Shown here one piece after another: positions 26,694 to 32,573 of a stretch of DNA of 32,573 nt. The position numbers were made by a program, and so were the translations under genes. The DNA is from Sphingobacterium thalpophilum. GTDB taxonomy: Bacteria > Bacteroidota > Bacteroidia > Sphingobacteriales > Sphingobacteriaceae. The notes under the pieces are model-generated. The model did not search any database and had not been told where the DNA came from. It saw only the letters and a list, made by a program, of their open reading frames with translations. Location: the NCBI GenBank assembly GCA_945865415.1, contig CAMBFY010000004.1:1-32573 (forward strand), read 5' to 3'. Position 1 is the stretch's first letter, and every line of letters starts with the position of its first letter.

Positions 26694-26703
26694 ATTTGAA
26701 AAT

Positions 26704-28197
26704 TTACTTTAAATGGTTAACATTAGCTTTTGCGGCTCTCACAGCCCTGTTCCAACCATCAACAAGATCATCATAATTTTCGATATCCTCCGGTTCAAAA
26801 TTCCGTTCAACCTGCCATTGTTCTGAAATTTCATCAACAGTTCCCCAGAAACCGGTTGCAAGTCCGGCAAGATAGGCTGCCCCAAGCGCAGTAACCTCTG
26901 TTACTTTTGGCCTGATAACCCTGCATTTCATAACATCTGCTTGAAATTGCATTAATAAATTATTTGCAGTAGCACCCCCATCTACACGCAACTCGCTGAT
27001 TGGGGTGCCGGCATCTGCTTCCATCGCCTTCAACACATCCATTGTTTGAAAAGCAATACTTTCAAGGGCAGCCCGTGCAAAATGACACGAATTTGTACCA
27101 CGGGTAATGCCTGTAATTGTTCCCCTAGCATGCTGATCCCAATGCGGGGCTCCTAATCCGGCAAAAGCAGGAACCATATATACACCACCTGTATCCGTCA
27201 CTTTTGCGGCCAGATCCTCAACTTCTCCTGATGTTTTGATTAGTCCTAACTCGTCTCTCAACCATTGAACCACAGCTCCTCCGATAAAAATCCCTCCTTC
27301 CATAGCATAGGTCACTTCTCCATTGATCTTCCAGGCAATTGTTGTAAGCAGATTATTTGAGGATATTCTTGGCTGTTTACCTATGTTCATAAGCATAAAG
27401 CATCCGGTTCCATAGGTATTTTTTACCATACCAACCTTGGTACACATTTGTCCGAAAAGTGCTGCCTGCTGATCACCGGCGATTCCCGCAATTGGAATTT
27501 TAGCCGCAAGAATATCTCCTGCAGTTTCGCAAAATACTTCGCTGGATGATTTCACCTGAGGTAACATTAGCTCCGGAATATCAAATAGTGCAAGCAATTC
27601 ACTATCCCATTCAAGGGAATTTATATTAAAAAGCATGGTTCGGGAGGCATTACTCACATCAGTAACATGGCATTTACCTCCTGACAATTTCCAGATCAAC
27701 CAGCTATCTACTGTTCCAAAAAGGAGTTTTCCCTGTAAAGCCCTTGCTCTGGCTCCTTTTACATTTTCAAGAATCCACCTTACTTTAGTTGCAGAAAAGT
27801 ATGAATCAATGATCAGACCAGTCTTCTTCTGGATTTTAATGCCATGTTCCTTCCGGATGGAATCACAATAATCTGAAGTTCTACGATCCTGCCAAACTAT
27901 TGCATTATAAACCGGCAGCCCGGTTTCCTTATCCCAAACTATGGTTGTTTCTCTTTGGTTAGTAATTCCGATAGCATGAATATCCCTTGGGTTCAGTCCG
28001 GCTTTAACCATGGCCTCTGTAGCTACAGCAACCTGCGTAGACCAGATCTCTACCGGATCATGTTCCACCCATCCCGGCCTGGGGTAAATCTGTTCAAATT
28101 CCTTTTGTGAAACAGCAACTATTTCGCCCAAACGATTAAATAAAATAGCTCTGGAACTCGTTGTTCCCTGATCGAGTGATAAAATATAATCTGGCAT
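26704..28197 (-). CDS. glpK: glycerol kinase
   Basis: [66 protein letters not shown]. Confidence 0.98.
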   Translation of the reverse strand: MPDYILSLDQGTTSSRAILFNRLGEIVAVSQKEFEQIYPRPGWVEHDPVEIWSTQVAVATEAMVKAGLNPRDIHAIGITNQRETTIVWDKETGLPVYNAIVWQDRRTSDYCDSIRKEHGIKIQKKTGLIIDSYFSATKVRWILENVKGARARALQGKLLFGTVDSWLIWKLSGGKCHVTDVSNASRTMLFNINSLEWDSELLALFDIPELMLPQVKSSSEVFCETAGDILAAKIPIAGIAGDQQAALFGQMCTKVGMVKNTYGTGCFMLMNIGKQPRISSNNLLTTIAWKINGEVTYAMEGGIFIGGAVVQWLRDELGLIKTSGEVEDLAAKVTDTGGVYMVPAFAGLGAPHWDQHARGTITGITRGTNSCHFARAALESIAFQTMDVLKAMEADAGTPISELRVDGGATANNLLMQFQADVMKCRVIRPKVTEVTALGAAYLAGLATGFWGTVDEISEQWQVERNFEPEDIENYDDLVDGWNRAVRAAKANVNHLK

Positions 28198-28399
28198 ATT
28201 GATGTTAAATTATTCTAAAGGATGTCTCTGACATATTTAAATATGAGAAAAATATGTAATATTACGATAATATTCAGCATTTAAAAGATGAAGCGGCTTA
28301 CGGGAATATTTAACTAGCATAAATTTTATTGATTTTTAATTGAAATAAACCTGATCGATAATGCACTCATTTTTCATCCTAAAATTTTAGCATAAAATC

Positions 28400-29659
28400 A
28401 TGAATATAGGAATAATCGGTCTTGGGGATATGGGATGTATCTATGCTAAATCTTTCGCCAGGGCAGGATACAGGGTTTATGGATGTGACCTTCCATTTCG
28501 CAGAGAGATCCTGGAAAATGAATTAAGTCCATACGGAATCGAAATTCTGGATGATGGTAAAGCGGTATCGAGAATTTCTGATGTGATCATTTACTCTGTT
28601 GAGGCCGAACGAATCGCTGAAGTTCTGAGCTTGTATGGTTCATACACAAAATACGGCGCAATTGTAGCAGGACAAACATCAGTTAAACATCCAGAAATAG
28701 AAGCATTTGAAAAATATCTTCCCAAGGATGTTCATATTATTACCTGCCATTCCCTGCATGGTCCGGGATTTGATCCCAAGGGCCAAAAGATGATCGTTAT
28801 TCCACACAGAACCAGCAAAGAGGCATACCAGCGAATGACAGATCTTTTATCTGCATTGGGTTCTGTTTTAGTAGAGATAGCAGATTTTCATGAGCATGAC
28901 AAAATTGTAGCTGATACGCAGGCGGTAACACATATGGGTTTCGAAAGTATGGGAACTGCCTGGAAAGAAGCCGGTTTCTTCCCTTGGGAGAACGCCTCTT
29001 ACCTCGGAGGTATTGACAATGTTAAAATACTGATTACACTTAGAATATTTAGTTACAAGGCACACATTTACGGCGGACTTGCAATTCTAAATCCCTATGC
29101 AAGACATCAGATCAAACGTTATGCCATTTCAGAATCCGAGTTATTCAAACTCATGATAAAAGAGGAGGAATCATCCTTACGAAAACGCTTATATCAGGCC
29201 AGAGACTTTATTTTTGGTCAGGATCATCAAGGGGTAATGTTGGATGAAAAAGTAATGCAGGAATTCTCCTTATCTGCTGGATCAGAAAGTCGAAAGCCAA
29301 ATTCCCACCTCAGTCTGTTAAGTATGGTTGATGCCTGGTACCACCTTGGTATTAATCCTTATGACAACTTAATTTGTCAGACTCCCCCATTCAGATTACG
29401 ATTGGGAATCGCTGAATACCTTTTCAAGAACGAAGAATTACTCGAAGAGTCTATCAATACCGCATTATTTGATAAAACCATTAGGGGCGATGATTTGGAA
29501 TTCCATTCAGCAGTTAGAGAATGGTCTTCCCTGATTGTTTATGGTGATATGGAAGGTTATAAACAACATTTTGATCAGGTGAAAACATTCTTTGCTGGAA
29601 GATTAGATCAGGGAAGAGCCCAAAGTGCTGAACTGATCAGAAAACTTGAAATGGAATAG
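28400..29659 (+). CDS. prephenate dehydrogenase, fungal TYR1-like
   Basis: IGIIGLGDMGCIYAKSFARAGYRVYGCD; IIYSVEAERIAEVL; QTSVKHPEIEAFEKYLPKD; HSLHGPGFD; ADTQAVTHMGFESMGTAW; matches remembered yeast Tyr1p motifs along its length. Confidence 0.82.
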   Translation: MNIGIIGLGDMGCIYAKSFARAGYRVYGCDLPFRREILENELSPYGIEILDDGKAVSRISDVIIYSVEAERIAEVLSLYGSYTKYGAIVAGQTSVKHPEIEAFEKYLPKDVHIITCHSLHGPGFDPKGQKMIVIPHRTSKEAYQRMTDLLSALGSVLVEIADFHEHDKIVADTQAVTHMGFESMGTAWKEAGFFPWENASYLGGIDNVKILITLRIFSYKAHIYGGLAILNPYARHQIKRYAISESELFKLMIKEEESSLRKRLYQARDFIFGQDHQGVMLDEKVMQEFSLSAGSESRKPNSHLSLLSMVDAWYHLGINPYDNLICQTPPFRLRLGIAEYLFKNEELLEESINTALFDKTIRGDDLEFHSAVREWSSLIVYGDMEGYKQHFDQVKTFFAGRLDQGRAQSAELIRKLEME

Positions 29660-29763
29660 TAATGATTTCTTGAATTATCTAATTACCCTCATCTTGATTT
29701 AAGGAAGGATAAAAGATAGGGTTATACTTAAACAGGTAAGGCTCTGGAGTATAATGGTTAAAT

Positions 29764-29950
29764 TTTTGAAACCAATACCTGCGTATTATAGGTTTTTTCA
29801 GCCCTTTCCTTCGGGGTAGTTCCGGCTTTAACTGGTGTTCCTTATCAAATTTTTAAGAGCCGGAAGCTACCACCTGCGGCAAGGTTTATTTTACCCGGAT
29901 CTGTTTTTCATCGGTACGGGCAGCCCTTCGCTGCTGGTTCGCGCGTTACA
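29764..29950 (+). repeat. dispersed structured repeat, copy B
   Basis: See copy A at 10660-10852; same orientation. Confidence 0.8.
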
Positions 29951-30190
29951 TGAATTTAATAAAGAAAGACAGGCGACAACTACGTCAACCGTTATTATTT
30001 GATGATTAAGTGCTAACGAATTCAGGATCTACTCAATTCTCAAAAATCTCAGGTTAATTAAAGGACTGTAGCCAATTGGCACCTATACTATTACAATAAT
30101 ATAACTTTAATAAGTGACCGCCATCATATTTTAAGAACACTTTAATACCCTAATTTGTACTCGTGGATTAACCCTAATTAATTCTTTTTC

Positions 30191-31978
30191 ATGAGTCATA
30201 CATTTCATATTCCTGTTTTAGGGCTTGCCTATTCAGTAGACACCCCAATCAAAGTAGCCCGTTATGGTATCAGCTCGGTTGTGTCAATTGTTGATGATAT
30301 ATTAATTGAACGTATGCGGCAATTATACAGTCAAAAAAACAATGAGGAATTTATTGCTATTGATCCCAAAGAAACTGATTTCCGCAGTAAAAGAATTAAA
30401 GCTTATCTTAATTTGGTTAAAAAAATTGTCGACAATCAGTTTGAATCACTACGTCTCCAGTCATTTGAAGATGGAACTGATTTGACAAGATATTTCAGTC
30501 TTTTGCCTGAAAGCTCTCCACTCAAGATTAAATACCAGCAAATGCTAAACGAGCAGGATGCTGAAAAGTGTTTTAGCCTGCAAAGTGAGTTACGTAGTGA
30601 AATTGAGAAAGGAGAAATCCAGGTTAATATCATGGCCAAGGTCGACCGAATGAACCCAAATACCAGCGGTGAGCAGATTTCGGATGCATTATCAGCACTT
30701 AAGGGATTTGCTGAGAGTGAATTAAATACTCCAGTAGTCCTTTCAGCAGGAATGAACCCACGACTGTACAGTTATCTGGAAAATTTTGCAGAATTTTTAC
30801 CTGATCAGTTTAGCAATTTCAGAAAAAGTATCATTCTTAAGGTAAGTGATTTCAGGTCGGCATTGATACAGGCCAAATTTTTAGCTAAAAAAGGGCTTTG
30901 GGTTTCAGAATTCAGAGTTGAATCCGGACTGAATTGTGGTGGTCATGCGTTTGCGACTGAAGGATATCTTTTGGGACCGATTTTGGAAGAATTCAAAACC
31001 AAGAGGCAGGAGATGATTGAAGAACTGTATCAGATTTATAGTAAAGCAATAGAAGAAAAAGGTATTCAGCTTTCTACTGTTCCTAAATTAAAGATCAGTG
31101 TTCAGGGAGGGATTGGAACTTCAGATGAAAACAATTTTCTGATTAATCATTATCAGCTTGACGCAACCGGTTGGGGAAGTCCCTTTTTATTGGTGCCTGA
31201 AGCAACAAATGTGGATGCCGAAACACTTGAACTACTTGCAAGCGCCAGCCATGATGATTTTTATATCAGCGGTTCTTCTCCACTGGGAATACCTTTCAAT
31301 AATTTCAGAAAGAGCACAGCCGAGAAACAACGTTTGGAACGCATTGCAAAAGGAAGACCGGGCAGCCCCTGTGTTAAAAAATTCTTATCCTCAAATACCG
31401 AATTTACTGAACTACCGATCTGCACCGCATCCAGAGAATATCAGAATCTTAAAATAAAACAACTTGAATCAGAGGGCTTAGCAGCGGATGAATTCCAGAC
31501 AAAATTCGAGGAGATCACTGAGAAGCTATGCTTGTGCGAAGGACTTGCTGCATCGGCATACTTAAAAAATAATATTCTTAAACCCAAAGAGAGTCGGGTC
31601 ACAGTGATCTGTCCTGGCCCCAATATTGCCTATTTCAGCGGCAAATTTTCATTGGATGAGATGGTCAGCCATATTTATGGTAAGCTCAACTTGTTGAATG
31701 ACCCCAATCGACCTAATCTCTTTGTCAATGAACTCAATCTTTATGTAGAATACCTTAAAAAGGAAATCAGCAAACAGATTCAGGAAATGAATGATAAAAA
31801 AGCCAAGTATATTATCAAATTTAAAGAGCAGCTGGAAAACGGAATAGAATATTACAAAAAACTGATTCCCCAAATTAAAGACCAGACTGAGGTTTACAGA
31901 AAGAAGATGATGAATGAACTACTGGAATTAGAAGAAAAATTACAGCATTTAAAACCTGTTGTTGAGCAGAAGGTCTAA
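30191..31978 (+). CDS. conserved uncharacterised protein (595 aa), possible TIM-barrel/flavoprotein-like core plus C-terminal coiled coil
   Basis: Long intact ORF with its own terminator; FHIPVLGLAYSVDTPIKVARYGISSVVSIVDD; VQGGIGTSDE; Cys motifs SPCVKKF, PICTASREY, CLCEGLAAS, ICPGPN. Confidence 0.8.
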   Translation: MSHTFHIPVLGLAYSVDTPIKVARYGISSVVSIVDDILIERMRQLYSQKNNEEFIAIDPKETDFRSKRIKAYLNLVKKIVDNQFESLRLQSFEDGTDLTRYFSLLPESSPLKIKYQQMLNEQDAEKCFSLQSELRSEIEKGEIQVNIMAKVDRMNPNTSGEQISDALSALKGFAESELNTPVVLSAGMNPRLYSYLENFAEFLPDQFSNFRKSIILKVSDFRSALIQAKFLAKKGLWVSEFRVESGLNCGGHAFATEGYLLGPILEEFKTKRQEMIEELYQIYSKAIEEKGIQLSTVPKLKISVQGGIGTSDENNFLINHYQLDATGWGSPFLLVPEATNVDAETLELLASASHDDFYISGSSPLGIPFNNFRKSTAEKQRLERIAKGRPGSPCVKKFLSSNTEFTELPICTASREYQNLKIKQLESEGLAADEFQTKFEEITEKLCLCEGLAASAYLKNNILKPKESRVTVICPGPNIAYFSGKFSLDEMVSHIYGKLNLLNDPNRPNLFVNELNLYVEYLKKEISKQIQEMNDKKAKYIIKFKEQLENGIEYYKKLIPQIKDQTEVYRKKMMNELLELEEKLQHLKPVVEQKV

Positions 31979-31993
31979 ACGACCAAACACCCG

Positions 31994-32024
31994 ACCGGCT
32001 CTAAACTTCAGAGCCGGTTTTTTT
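31994..32024 (+). terminator. Rho-independent terminator
   Basis: accggctct / agagccggt stem followed by tttttttat. Confidence 0.93.
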
Positions 32025-32273
32025 ATGCACTCAACTTTGTAATCTATCAATTTGGAGATTCAATTTTACAACTGAAATAAAAAAGCAGAACAAATCTCTG
32101 ATCAATTCTAACTGAAGATAATCTGATCTGAAATAATTTTAGTTTTAAAAATCAATATCAGCAAGCGACTGACGAATTTAACCGCCATGATGCCTAGGTA
32201 AATCGGTAAGTCTGAAATTAAATTTCAAATGAAAAAGTACATGTCTTGATTCTTGGTTCTTGATACTCCCTAC

Positions 32274-32573
32274 TCACCTCAATATCGTCACCGCACCGGA
32301 AATAGCTTTCCGCCCCTTAGTTTTGGGGTCAATAATATAATAATAGGTGCCTATCGGTAAATCTATTCCATTAAATTGTCCGTTCCATGGTATAGAATAT
32401 CCTTTATTGCTCTGATAAACTATGCCCCCATACCGGCTGAAAACCTTGACACTTGCATTTACGTAACTTTCAAGATATTTTACATTCCACAGATCATTCA
32501 CTCCATCATTATTGGGACTAAATGCGCTGGGTACTTCAGGCTGTTTCAATACCTTAATCCGGATATTATCCAT
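32274..32573 (-). CDS. C-terminal part of a gliding motility-associated / T9SS type B sorting domain protein (truncated by window edge)
   Basis: PSAFSPNNDGVNDLWNVKYLESYVNASVKVFSRYGGIVYQSNKGYSIPWNGQFNGIDLPIGTYYYII is typical of the CHU_C family. Confidence 0.92.
   Translation of the reverse strand: MDNIRIKVLKQPEVPSAFSPNNDGVNDLWNVKYLESYVNASVKVFSRYGGIVYQSNKGYSIPWNGQFNGIDLPIGTYYYIIDPKTKGRKAISGAVTILR

Noticed and set aside
25965-28197. glpK-glpF as a novel operon
   Set aside because: A standard glycerol uptake pair; the NPV variant of the second NPA motif in GlpF is a modest substitution.

Overview
This window looks like Bacteroidota chromosome, probably Sphingobacteriaceae/Pedobacter-like. That placement is inferred from protein character, a T9SS type B sorting domain, TAnnTTTG-type promoter sequence and repeat style. 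At the left edge is the end of an integrated element: a tyrosine recombinase next to a tRNA(CAT) copy whose 5' acceptor arm does not pair. The rest is mostly ordinary chromosomal genes: choice-of-anchor I lipoprotein, Fic protein, EamA exporter, M19 dipeptidase, a tandem pair of uncharacterised Tat-exported proteins, SRAP/YedK, an MHS-type MFS transporter, DUF4838 protein, penicillin acylase, sialidase-like protein, hemN, D-lactate dehydrogenase, glpK/glpF, a fungal TYR1-like prephenate dehydrogenase, a conserved Cys-rich 595-aa protein and a truncated gliding-motility C-terminal domain protein. The main leads are: (1) a putative oxygen-sensing unit, in which a soluble FixL-like heme-PAS kinase is translationally coupled to a receiver-CRP/FNR fusion regulator, followed by ldh-hemN with an FNR-box-like palindrome in its promoter; (2) a two-copy dispersed element (~190 bp) with a conserved hairpin and one covarying base pair; (3) the TYR1-like gene; (4) short-period repetitive sequence running through or directly after the stop codons of several minus-strand genes; (5) a ten-unit 23-bp tandem array; (6) a beheaded XRE-type HTH gene remnant. 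All calls come from reading the sequence. No database search was run, and family assignments rest on remembered motifs.
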